The position numbers and the translations under genes are program-made. A stretch of 64,000 bases of DNA, from NCBI RefSeq assembly GCF_021130785.1, contig NW_025777538.1:26614-90613 (forward strand), in the 5' to 3' direction. The DNA comes from Homalodisca vitripennis. Taxonomy: Eukaryota > Arthropoda > Insecta > Hemiptera > Cicadellidae. This document shows positions 11,716 to 22,407 of the stretch, one piece after another. The notes under the pieces are model-generated. The model was given only the letters and a program-made list of their open reading frames with translations, was not told the DNA's origin and ran no database searches. How positions within the stretch are numbered: the first letter of the stretch is position 1; every line of letters begins with the position of its first letter.

Positions 11716-13066
11716 TCAGGGTCTGTATAATAAGTAACCGGACTGAGTCTGCCCCGCTCCGTCAAAGCGTCTGCTAACGGGTATCTGGTGCTGTAGTGGT
11801 GGTGGGGGGTCTAGTGAAAAGGAACCGGACTGCAGCAGTTGCCTCCAAGCGCTTGGAGAGTTAGTATCGAGCGAGAGCGGAGTGCATGTTCAGTTACCCC
11901 GTCGGAGTGAAAATGGAGAGTACGATCGAGCAACGTTTTAGCATTAAATTTTGTGTCACACTCAAGAAAACGGCCACGGAAACTCTTCAAATGATTCAAG
12001 AGGCTTACGGTGAGGATGCTCTGTCCAGAACTCAGGTATTTCAGTGGCACAAAAATTTCCGGGAGGGCCGCGATGACGTCCATGACAAACAGCGCGTCTG
12101 TCCTCCATCAATGAGTCACACGGACACAAATGTACAAAAAAAGCGTGATGTGTTGAACAGTGATCGTCGTCTGAGCATTCGGGCTATCGCAGATGAGGTC
12201 GGAATTGATAAGATGACCGTTCAAAACATTATTAAAAACGATCTGGGCATGAGGAAGATCTGCGCGAAGCTGGTACCCAAACACCTGACTGATGAGCAAA
12301 AGAAGCGTCGTGTCGCTGTCGCTTCGGAAATCCTTGATCGACTGCAAACCGAACCAGAGTTTTTCAACCACGTTATTACAGAAGACGAGAAGTGGGTTTT
12401 TGAATACGATCCTGAGACGAAGCGGCAGAGTTCGGAGTGGCACACACCGGCGTCACCACGACCGAAAAAAGCGCGCATGAGCAAATCGAAGGTGAAGTCG
12501 ACTTCTTGCTTTCTTGCTTGCTTGAAGGTGAAGCTCATTGCTTTCTTTGACGTGAAAGGCATTGTTCACAAAGATTTTGTGCCACCCGGTCAAACTGTAA
12601 ACGGCCAGTACTACAGAGAGGTGCTCCGTCGACTAACCACCCGGGTTCACCGAGTCCGTCCGGAGATTGCCGATTTGTGGATTCTCCATCACGACAATGC
12701 ACCGTCGCACACCTGCCTGCTCGTCACCGAACAGTTGGCAAAACAGTCGAGGGCAACGTTGCCACAGCCTCCTTACAGCCCGGATATGGCACCATCGGAC
12801 TTCTTTCTGTTCCCCCAAGATCAAGAGACACCTTAAAGGGGACGCGGTTCGGGACTCTGGAAAACGTTCAACGTGCTACGACGAGGGCTCTAGACAACAT
12901 CGAGGTTGCCGACTTCCAGAGAGCGTTCAGGGATTGGAAAATACGGTATCAGCGTGTTATCGACTCCAATGGGGACTACTTTGAAGATTTCTAAAGAAAA
13001 ATTGTACATATTTTGCCAATAAAAAATTTCCTGAAGTCAGTCCGGTTACTTATTATACAGACCCCG
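11716..13066 (+). mobile_element. Full-length Tc1/mariner-type transposon (mariner family)
   Basis: A 1351-bp element bounded by TA dinucleotides (11714-11715 and 13067-13068), the usual target duplication of this superfamily. The terminal inverted repeats at 11719-11746 and 13037-13064 match exactly over 28 bp, starting GGGTCTGTATAATAAGTAAC. The length is normal for mariner, and it encloses one transposase gene. Exact TIRs suggest a fairly recent insertion. The next entry describes the coding lesion. Confidence 0.95.
11913..12994 (+). pseudogene. Mariner transposase (DD34D), one frameshift
   Basis: Encodes a cut-and-paste transposase that binds the TIRs and moves the element in the nucleus. 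The likely start is the ATG at 11913 (MESTIEQRF); an in-frame ATG lies 27 bases upstream. Two helix-turn-helix regions cover roughly residues 10-60 and 80-120, counted from 11913. The catalytic residues are visible: Asp in ITEDEKW, Asp in HHDNAPSH, and Asp in MAPSDFFLF 34 residues after it, so D34D. The frame is lost at a C5 run (12812-12816), where one extra C ends the ORF at 12836. The correct frame resumes at once and runs to TAA at 12994 (ends GDYFEDF). About ten extra residues lie between the first two Asp, beside a duplicated GAAGGTGAAG (12488 and 12524). The rest is well conserved. Confidence 0.9.
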
Positions 13067-13068
13067 TA

Positions 13069-14847
13069 TACGTTCAATACAAAATAGGGCACAAATGACT
13101 GAAAAGTTCGCTTCAAATATTAAAAGGTGAATATTCGTGTCAATATGTTAAAAAATATAACCTAAATATAAATAGTAATGTATATAAACAACATATTTTA
13201 TTAAAATTTTCATCAAATTAAGTAAATAGTGAAATAGTTATTTAAATTATTAGTCCAATAAAAAAGAGCAAACTTTCAAAGAAATAAACAAAAACAAACT
13301 AGACACATGGTAATAAACAAGAAACTAAAATTTAAAACTTCTCACTATATGATATTGAAACAGAGTAATGTTAGTGTTAATCTTCACGCCTTGTAGTCTA
13401 ACCGCATAGCATAAATGAAAGAATGTTGTATAGATTTATTGAAGGCGTCACGAAAATCCAGCGTGTCTTGAGAAACAAGAGTACCTACGACGTTGGTAGC
13501 GTCAGTTGAGGCGTGAATATGACATTAGCAAAATATGCGATAATCTTTCATTTTGCTGTCATAAATTTCTGTTATTCTATATTTTATTTGTTTCTCTTTA
13601 TTTTCAGTATACCACTAACCTTTTCCGCAGTATATCTTTTTATAAATTTTTTTTAATCAACAGAAATGTCTACGCATATTAGTTTAATAAAATCTAAAAT
13701 AATACTAAGGTTAGTAGCACTGAAAATGTGGTTTCCCTCTGGATAGGTCTTTAAAGGTATTTTTATTTGTATCCGGGGGTGACACATTTATGGGGTTTAT
13801 AATACATTTGGTTCAGTTACAATACATTTACAAACCCAGACCTGATTTTATAAAAGTGTCATAAAAACATCGCTGAATTTCAGTAATTTTACCAGTTTAA
13901 CAGAACTGTTAATTTTAATAGACTTCGTCTTTATTTTCTCAGGTTTCATCGAAACATTTCAAATTTTTACAATAGTTGGTTGATGAAATAGTTATTTGGG
14001 ACCTGATAGTAGATAAGTGAGGTGTATTTTCTTGAAATTCCACACTCATTTAGGCAAAACTTTACAATAATTTCATTAAAAAAACTGTTTTGTATAACTT
14101 CAATAAATTTATTTAAAAATTATACACATAAATAAATAGTATTATAGATTTACATGATTAATAACCTTTAACAAATTTTAAAATATATTTTCTAATCTAA
14201 AAATATTTTTATTAGCCGTCTGTATTACTAGCTTTAAAATTCCACTATTGATTTACATCCATTTAATCTAAAGTGAATTCAGATCCACTTTAATTGTTTT
14301 TTGTTTTCTTTAATAAACATAATCGTACGCATGAGTGTAGTATAAAAGTAAAAGTTTCAAATACTATGTATAATCTCATTAAAAACTAATTTTGTTTTTA
14401 AATGTACTAAAAACATTTTATTGATATAGCCAGTGAGTTAGTAGGCGATATTACCCTTTATATAAATAAACAAAATAGGTCGATTACTATACTAATATTA
14501 CTTATATATACATGTAATACATATTTTCACTAATTTTAGACACAATTACATATTCAGTGTATGTGGTAAAATGTTTGTTTTGCATTGAGGTATTAATTAT
14601 ATTTTGATAAAATTATTTGCTTATATTTCGACAAGGAAAGGGCAGTCGGCCATTTATCTCAGATGAGAAGCTGTATCTATCGACAATGTCAGTTTTTGCT
14701 CTGTTGTCCCTTGTCTGCCAAGCAGCTGTAGGCATTTCGTCGGGAATTGTTATACTAAGTTTCTTCGTGTAAAGTGTTACAATATTATGATATAATACAA
14801 GGGGACTCTACAACACACTTTACGCACCATTTTCAAAAACCTAGGAG
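13069..14847. other. AT-rich spacer, no gene seen
   Basis: No coding region or recognisable repeat. Short inverted words (TTCACGCC near 13383, GGCGTGAA near 13514) flank about 130 bases, but they are too short to call an element. Confidence 0.45.
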
Positions 14848-15137
14848 TTACGGTGTCACACGGTATGCAAATCCCTGTAGGTAACGCTTGAAACGCCTAG
14901 AAGTCAAACTATTCTTTTTTTGTTTGCAGTTGACACAATTAACTTCAGTACAACTGTGTTTAATACAATTCCCACTCAGACACAGAGAAGATTTTAATGC
15001 ATATTGTATGACCTTTTTTGTGGAAATAAGCGACATTTTCCCTTTCAATTGTGCTTGTCGGTGATAGGGGTCAGACAGAAACTTCCATGAGTTCTTCGTC
15101 GTTTCCACATCGTATGAAAAGGAATGATCGAAGTTGT
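14848..15137 (-). CDS. Candidate Cys-rich coding exon, unknown gene
   Basis: A minus-strand frame of about 96 codons opens after a plausible acceptor (pyrimidine-rich TTTTTTTAATCAG, AG at 15138-15139) and closes with TAA at 14848-14850. The translation holds SLCLSGNCIKHSCTEVNCVN and then CKQKK, giving five Cys and one His within about 25 residues, which suggests metal binding or disulphides. The segment before it (KNSWKFLSDPYHRQAQLKGK) is not the Ile/Phe/Asn/Lys-rich pattern expected from random AT-rich DNA. I do not recognise the family. It could be a last exon, an old transposon fragment or chance. No partner exon is identified. Confidence 0.3.
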
Positions 15138-15239
15138 CTGATTAAAAAAATATCTTTCAACACTTTGTATTCACTGAAACTTATGGGCTTTCCTTTAGAA
15201 TCTAACTTTCAGCAAACGAATAAGCATAAATTAATATAA

Positions 15240-15340
15240 AGAAATGAAATGAAAAAGAAAAATTCTTTATTCATGCAGGCAAAGCTAGGGCCGCACGCCT
15301 TTCTTACACTTGACATACGACAGCGTAAAATTAAACAAGT
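15240..15340 (-). mobile_element. 3' tail of a LINE retrotransposon
   Basis: Read on the minus strand, the segment contains CTTTGCCTGCATGAATAAAG with an AATAAA signal, and ends in a TTTTTCATTTCATTTC tail. A similar end lies at 19930-20370, in the same orientation. This layout is typical of 5'-truncated insect non-LTR retrotransposons. I cannot name the clade from the 3' UTR alone. Confidence 0.6.
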
Positions 15341-18300
15341 AACATTAATGAAAGAAATATTACCTTAATAATAAAAATTCAATAAATAATTACATTTAAA
15401 GAACGTGGAAGGATTATAAAAATTTTTTGAAAACGTAAAAATTTAAATTTTATTAATTAACTACTTTTGCAATTCTTAAAAACATATTAATAACACTACT
15501 ATTATTGCACACAACCTCACAATATCATCCCTCTGCCAGTGTCAGATCCACAGCATCTTAGAGCGAACCTACTTCGGCTAATCGATTAAGATAAATATCG
15601 TTCAGTTTCAGAAATGTAACATAACTACCACAAAAAAGAGCTGATGGGGGCTTTTAGTATATGGCCAGTAAGATATAGTGATCCGAGTAAGGTATCTTAC
15701 AATTTACAAATAATTAAACAGATATGATGATTCTTTTATGCAAATTAGTGTAAGCTTTTTATTTAACACGTCTGTAGCAGACATGTCAGTACTAGTCTGA
15801 ACTGTAACTAAACATGATGTCACACCTCAGCCACTAACCACAGCATATACTGGTACCATTGATGTGGTTATGTGGTCAAAGGTAGTTTAATCGTATTTCC
15901 GTGCTCTATTAAATATATTGTTTGAATTGTCAATTTTTATTCTTCTATACTTCTATTCTTAAGCGAGAAAAAAAAAACGAAACAAAGGGACTTTCAGACT
16001 TAAAATATTATTATGATACTGTATAAATCTTCCCCCTATTTGGTGTAATGCACAGGCAACTGGCTCAGTCTCTAAGAATAAGAATAAATTGGTATGTACC
16101 TGGTTCTGTATGTTTATCCCTGGATGTGTATTGGTCCTCAATACATTTATTACGAAATCTCAAATAGTAATATTTTCATTTGGAAGTGAAACCTAATTGG
16201 CAATAGAAGGACTGCTCACATTTTCTATCATTAAATTTAACAAAATGCATAACACTTCGTTTTGAGAAATGAAATCCACCCTTTTACTCATATTTGAACA
16301 ACCCTTAAAACACACTTCTTGCTCACTGTAACTAAAATCTATAAAGTGTGGAAAAGGAGACTCCTAAACTTCATGTAGTAGCAGACTTGTACGCTAGCAG
16401 CATGAAATCCAAGTATAGATAACGAACTTAAGTGTTATCACAATACAGCGAAAATACAATTTGACTTCACAAGCAAGGTAGAAGACTGGCTAGAAAATCA
16501 ATGTCAACATTTCCTGTAATGTCGCAGGCGTCGTCTGAAAGGGAACATAATAGTAATGGAAAAGATGGTAAAGGATAAAGAGTACCCACCCTCTTACTTA
16601 TGTTTTAGCCTAAAATCCTAATTTTTACTGTTCATTACCAATCAACCCTTAAACTAAGAATAGACAATGCATTTTATTTATAGCTCAAATAAGCAAAAAA
16701 TAATCAGGCTATTTTAGAGAAGTCTGGAAGTCCCTATTTTTCATGAATTTACAATTCAGTGATTTACAATAGATTAACAGGTGTGAAGAGAATATGACGT
16801 GCTCTTACCCTCTTAATCAACTTGATGAAGGGATGAAAGCCCGTGGGATCAAAGCTACCTTTACACTGTAAACCACATGCCAGTTCCTAATCACGCGTCA
16901 CATTAGCTATAAACTTCTGTGTGCTGCTTCTTCACATGTTTCCTCTTCGATGTGTTCATAATATAATCTAAAAGGGGTAAAATACGCATTAAATGATTTG
17001 TTGTCCAAATCCAAACTAAGCATGACAACTGATATACACAGTCAATAGTAATATGGGATCCTCTAGTTTATGTCAGGACAAAGGCAGGTCCGATATAGAC
17101 AACCACATTCAGATAGGCTGTACAATGTCGCATTCAGGATTGCCACAGACTGACTCAAAGTGGACCTAGAGTATTATGTGGACGTACAGATAGGGTTTAT
17201 AATATATCTAATTATTTCTTACACCTGCTATTGCTAATATAACTTTAAAAGTAATTATAAAAGTGTTTTCGATATAGAAAATATCCGTTTTATAAGTATT
17301 TCCAAACACCCTAGTCTCTATATTGAGTGAGCCTTTTATTCTCACCCAATGATTAAATGTTTCTTTTGTTTCATATTTAAGTAGAAAAGAAGCGCTAATT
17401 AAATTTAATGGTCCTGTTTAAATTAAGGGCCCTGGATGATCTTGGTTTGAAGCTAACAAAAGAACAAAAAGGTTTTATAACTGTAAACCATGCAAATCAT
17501 ATAAAACAATAGAATTTTATTATTTACCTTAGTACATTTACCTTAGATTTTTTGTTTTTAAGGAAAAGAATTCTATTTAAAAAAATGCGTATATCTCTGA
17601 ATGATAAAGTCATGAGACATTTAAACTTTTGGATTATATATGTTGTCTGGTTTTTACTGCAAACGTTTCTATTTCACGTTTCAACTATTTACTACTCCAT
17701 GCTTAATTTAATGAATTTACTGTGTGAAATCTTAATCAGTTCATTTACCAGTTTTTTTATTTATAAAATCATTTGATCTCCCATACTCTGAATAAAATAA
17801 GTAAATGCTCTGGCTTAACTGGATTTACAAAACCATTGTTTCAATTTTCTTCTTATACTTAAAATCTAATGCTACCATTACCTTTTACTTTGCGACTTTA
17901 CTAAAACGACTGTAACCAACCGAACAGATTCTTAGAGCAACTTTGTTGTGCTTTGATCTTTGGACACTAAAAGTCAATATACTTCAAATAGTCCTTAACA
18001 ATTTAAGAAGAACATACTGGCTTTTTAAAACTGTATCCACAGCAATATATCTAAATAAAATATAACACAACATTTGTCTCACGAGGTTTAAATCTATAAG
18101 ACAGAAAGTTTATGAATGTACAGCAACATGTACTGTTTCACAAAATGGTAATATAAATTCTTCTTCAGGCGTTAAATCTTAAATGATAATTTTAAACATG
18201 CGAGAACGTAAAAAGATTAAACATGGTAATAAGCATAACACCAATAGATAAGTAGTAAGTCAAAAATAGCAACATGTATAAGTAATTTTTTATAATTATT

Positions 18301-18971
18301 TTTTTAATTGAACGGAAGCTATTATTTAAAATACAATTGGTAATTTTGAAATTAGTCACATGTGTTAAAAAAGTTGTCCAAGAAATAAATCATAATCATT
18401 GAGCCATAGTCTTCAACAATATGACCACAATATGATTTATGTGCTGCTATGTTGGATAAAATACATGTTACAATTTCTCTTGGATGAGCAAATAGTTCAC
18501 AAAGGGAGAGGGGTGAGGGTGATAAATCCTGATTGTAAAAGTAATAGGATTATTGCCAACACTGCAGCCTTTTTCTACTGTATTTTCAGTTGAACGTCCT
18601 TTTATATTCTGAATGGCTATTGTAGTCCGGTTTATTCGGTCATAATCAGTTTGAACGCTCATAAAGGCATAGAAATATTTTGGAATATAAGAGTTGTTCT
18701 TTCAACCAAAATAAAACCAAGTAATAAAAATAAATCAAATTATAACGTACTAAAATGAACTTTTTCATACTTTTTATAGAATTATTACATAACCTAATCT
18801 TAAATTAGCTTTTATAATCTATTGATTTTAAAGAGCAAGGCACAGATATATACTAGTAAAGCTCTTTTAAAAACCTCAGCTTCTTGACTCTGCAGACCAA
18901 TCGGGATTATTTTTTCTAAATTTTGGGCCTACCACGGTATCTTATATTCTATTTTTTCTTGCTTTCCCCAG
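15341..18971. other. AT-rich spacer, no gene seen
   Basis: Frames at 15959-16141 (minus), 17552-17776 and 18399-18662 are short and look compositional, with no motif. This stretch could be an intron upstream of the exon at 18972, but I find no donor that proves it. Confidence 0.4.
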
Positions 18972-19147
18972 GATTTAAACGCGTGATCTCTCAGTTTGAG
19001 AGCGGTGACAGTATACATTCGTCTACGAAAAGTGATCACCGGAAATACATGACTGTTTGGGATTACGTGGTCAGTTTGCTCTCTTTCCCGGACTCAGTAA
19101 GCAGTTCGGCAATTTACACTGATCTTGAGCTGGAGAAATATGAATAG
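18972..19147 (+). CDS. Candidate terminal coding exon of an unidentified host gene
   Basis: The exon follows a strong acceptor: a long pyrimidine tract (TTTTTTCTTGCTTTCCCCAG ending at 18971). It stays open for about 58 codons to TAG at 19145-19147. The translation (FKRVISQFESGDSIHSSTKS ... SSSAIYTDLELEKYE) is polar, Ser-rich and acidic at its end, like a cytoplasmic C-terminal tail. The first two bases complete a codon begun in an upstream exon I cannot locate. An AATAAA at 19440-19445 lies about 290 bases after the stop and could serve for polyadenylation. I do not recognise the family. Of the host-gene candidates in this window it is the most convincing. Confidence 0.5.
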
Positions 19148-19439
19148 GAACAGGCCATTTTGAATTTTAGGGGGTCGTACTAGTTCAATGAATCCTAAAC
19201 GATTAAGAGCATATCAATATCGTTATTTTGATATATTAGAGTGCTTTCTGATAAATTACAGCCTTGTGGTGCTTTGAAACCACTCCAACTTGGTTCATTT
19301 ATGTTATAGGATAAACATTGTTACAATCACTATTAGCTTTAGACTAGCTCGTGTGGCAACCTCCACCTCAGTGTCCTAACACATTTGTGTGCTTAAATTT
19401 TAGAAGAATCAAAGAAAATAATGGGTAAAATTTAGGCCT

Positions 19440-19445
19440 AATAAA
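19440..19445 (+). promoter_or_regulatory. Possible polyadenylation signal AATAAA
   Basis: The hexamer lies 293 bases past the stop of the candidate exon ending at 19147. In AT-rich DNA this hexamer occurs often by chance, so it only supports the exon weakly. Confidence 0.25.
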
Positions 19446-19929
19446 AACTACTTTTATTTGTTATGAATTGAAAAGTATAATAGTAATTTTTTAACGTATA
19501 TTCTTTATTTTATAATTAATTTGTATTTAAAGTGAAAAATATCCTAAATCGCGATACGTTTTTATTCATTTCTTTTGTAATTAGAAAAAGGCTTTCAGCT
19601 TACCATTAACTTTTGAAACAGTATAAGCCCTTAAATCGATTACGACAGAAAATATTTGGATTTAGTTCTATATATTATGGAATAAGCAGTTAATAATGGC
19701 TAATAAATTAAAAGTCTTTCCTCTTTACCAATCGTAGCGTAGATTACACGAAAGTCAAAGAACCAAGCTGGCACAGTAAATTGAATACTATATGCAGATT
19801 TAAAAAGCATTTTCAAGTATTCGTCCACGTACAAATTTTTGTAGTCTTTGCGATCGCGGCTCTATGCTTTATTCCAAAGTTGTTGTAGTCTAATTACTAA
19901 GTACGAGAATAAAAGGAGTAGTATAATCG
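19446..19929. other. AT-rich spacer, no gene seen
   Basis: No frame, repeat or motif I can support. Confidence 0.4.
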
Positions 19930-20370
19930 GTGAAATAAAATGAAATGAAAAATGTCTTTACTAGAGGCAAAGTTAGGACTATAAAATTCTTCTAACACTT
20001 AACCCTATACAAAATTTAAATAACATATATTTATTTATAACTAAACATAAATCAATTTATTTAAATTATATATTTTAAAACCCTGAACTTAAAAACAGGC
20101 ATCAATAATGAATATAACTTTATGCATATTTGCATTATTATAACAAGACACACTCGCATTCCTTCAACCTGCATTCCACTGTTCCAAGTACCACAATCGA
20201 AAGCCGCCAATTGCTACACCCCCCGAGCCACGACCATCAAGGCTCTGACCTCCGCCCCAATGCGAGCGCGCTTATCGATGCCTCTGATGTTCACAGGTAA
20301 AGTATTCCACAATCGACAGATAGAAAATCTAAACGACTTACTAAAGGTAGTTGATTGATGAATTAGAATG
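19930..20370 (-). mobile_element. 5'-truncated LINE 3' end
   Basis: The low-coordinate end reads on the minus strand as ...CCTCTAGTAAAGACATTTTT followed by CATTTCATTTTATTTC, the same tail type as at 15240. The body is more GC-rich than its surroundings near 20160-20300 (for example GCGAGCGCGCTTATCGATGC). I see no intact reverse transcriptase, so only the 3' part is present. The upstream limit near 20370 is approximate. The Penelope-like element and its TA array lie right beside it. Confidence 0.5.
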
Positions 20371-20439
20371 GATAACAAGGACGTTCACAGATAAATATAT
20401 ATATGCTCCCGGCGGAGCAAGTACTTTTTGCGATTCAAT

Positions 20440-20441
<2 letters not shown>

Positions 20442-20491
<50 letters not shown>

Positions 20492-20508
20492 TAATATAAT
20501 ATATATTT
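20442..20508. repeat. (TA)n microsatellite at the 5' end of the Penelope-like element
   Basis: TA and TAATA repeats of about 67 bases. The reverse-transcriptase homology begins immediately after it, so the element is truncated at the array. Confidence 0.9.
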
Positions 20509-22083
20509 TATATTCTTCCCAAATTACACTAGAAAATTATGCCACCACCAGGACGTCCGATAGTATCTTCTTGTTCATCACCTATAGAACGAATTTCTGC
20601 ATATGTGGATCACCAGCTACAGGACTTTGTCCAAAATCTACCATCATTTATAAAAAATTCTGATGACTTTTTAGATAAACTTAAAAATGTACCCCAACCT
20701 CTTCCTAACGATGCAATATTGGTCACTGTTCATGTCACTTCTTTATACACAAATATAGAACACGATGAAAGAATTAAAGCTGTAACATACTATCTTAATC
20801 AAAGACAAATTGACACAAAACCTAGTACTTCATTTATTACAAAATTAATGCATTTTGTGCTTACAATGAATTGCTTCCGTTTTCAGGATACATTTTATTT
20901 ACAACAAAAAGGCACAGCCATGGGAACTCGTATGGCTCCGTCATATGCCAATCTTTTCATGGGAAAACTATAAACAGATTTTCTCAACAATCAAAATTAC
21001 AAGCCTATATTTTGGAAACGTTTTATTGATGACATTTTTTTATTTGGACACATGGGAAGCATAATTTAACCAACTTTTTAGAACATTTAAACAATTTTAG
21101 CAAATTAAAATTCACATTTGAGACGTCTTCAACATCAGTCAAATTTTTAGATATGGAAGTATTTATTGAAAATGGACATTTAAAAAACAAAATAAAAGTA
21201 AAACAAACGAATAATTTTGAGTATTTAAACTACGACAGCTGTTATCCAGTCCATATCAAGAGGAATATACAAAAAAAGTTTAGCATGCAGAGCTCAAAAA
21301 TTATGTAGTAATACAAATGACTTGGAAAAGTACATTGACGATATTATGAACGCATTCTTAAGAAGAGGTTATCCACGAAAATTACTTAAAGATATACTTA
21401 ATGTAAAAAAGAAAACACTACATTCTAAATTTGAAAACAGTGATCCAAAATTAATAGTTCAATACCATCCGGGGTTTCACAAAATTAATAATATTCTTCA
21501 AATAGCATTTAATACCTTACAAAATAATTCTAGTTCAACTAATGATACTTTTAAAACAACTCCTAGAGTAATCTTTAAAAGGCCTCCTATTCTTAAAGAT
21601 ATATTGGTCAAACCTAAATTACCAATGACAAACACCAATGAAAAATCAATACCAAAACAAAAAGGATCACATCCGTGTAATAAACCAAGATGTTTGATTT
21701 GTAAAATGTTACCAAATTCTTCAAAATTCACTATTCGCAAAACACGCAAGACATATCCTATCATCGGCAACTTGTCCTGTGAATCTAAAAATGTGATTTA
21801 CCAAATTCAATGTAAAAAATGTCCAGCAGATTATATTGGCTCAACAACAAATACCTTGAGGACAAGAATGACAGGACACCGATTTGATTATAAACACCAA
21901 GATTTAAAGAAAACTGTCGTGACTCATGGTATAAATCACAATGAAACTTTTGAAAATACATATTCAGTCAAACCTATTCGGCAAGTACATACAAATCCAA
22001 ACCCAATTTACCTCAGAACATTACAACAAGCACACCAATTGGTTTTAAAGAGCAAAATGCCACATGGACTCAACATCAGATAA
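20509..22083 (+). pseudogene. Penelope-like polyprotein: reverse transcriptase plus GIY-YIG endonuclease
   Basis: The reverse transcriptase copies the element RNA; the endonuclease nicks the target. Visible motifs in order are YILPKLH, PPGRPIVS (near 20541), VHVTSLYTNIE (near 20730), QKGTAMGTRMAPSYANLFMG (near 20908) and the catalytic FIDDIFLF (near 21020). The C-terminal part (21322-22083) has a CNKPRCLICK cysteine cluster and the endonuclease core VIYQIQCKKCPADYIGS ... RTRMTGHR. Lesions are TAG at 20530-20532, TAA at 20971-20973, an extra base in a T7 run (21035-21041) and another in an A7 run (21271-21277). Outside these the protein reads cleanly, so the copy is young, or part of the damage is assembly error. 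The final ORF ends normally in PHGLNIR. Confidence 0.9.
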
Positions 22084-22229
22084 CTTAACCAAAAACGTCT
22101 AAATTTAAAATCAACATATGGAACAATTGTTTAGTTCATGACATCTGTATTTATTATTATTACTTATTCACTGTTGATTTACTTTAATTTGTACTGTTTT
22201 CTTTTATATTTTTATATTTTATCAATTTT

Positions 22230-22264
22230 TGCACCTGAAGACGGTTTTTCACCGAAATATAGTG
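22230..22264 (+). ncRNA. Hammerhead-like motif in the Penelope 3' UTR
   Basis: CTGAAGA (22235-22241) fits the hammerhead core CUGANGA. A GGT/ACC stem and a GAAA (22254-22257) follow. Penelope-like elements are known to carry hammerhead ribozymes. The stem II fit is imperfect, and I cannot draw convincing stems I and III from this copy, so this is a degenerate or only ribozyme-like motif. Confidence 0.3.
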
Positions 22265-22265
22265 C

Positions 22266-22340
22266 CAATGTTTTAAAAACACTGTTTTAAAAACACTTTG
22301 TTTTAAAAAAACACTGTTTTAAAAACACTTTGTTTTAATT
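22266..22340 (+). repeat. Short tandem repeat in the Penelope 3' end
   Basis: Four to five copies of a 16-19 base unit built on GTTTTAAAAACACT, with variable A and T runs, just before the terminal TA array. Confidence 0.8.
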
Positions 22341-22358
22341 GTAAAGTAATTTAATAAA

Positions 22359-22362
<4 letters not shown>

Positions 22363-22404
<42 letters not shown>
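22363..22404. repeat. (AT)n microsatellite at the 3' end of the Penelope-like element
   Basis: A pure AT array of about 42 bases. Confidence 0.95.

Positions 22405-22407
<3 letters not shown>

Larger units (their letters stand above)
20509..22362 (+). mobile_element. 5'-truncated Penelope-like retroelement
   Basis: The element holds most of a reverse transcriptase followed by a GIY-YIG endonuclease, the domain order specific to Penelope-like elements. Homology starts abruptly at the TA array with YILPKLH, so the N-terminal third is missing. A 3' UTR of about 280 bases follows, ending at another TA array (22363-22404). No target duplication can be recognised because both flanks are TA repeat. 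Confidence 0.9.

Noticed and set aside
12108..12562. Several ORFs on both strands inside the mariner
   Set aside because: They are shadows of the transposase frame, which has clear catalytic motifs.
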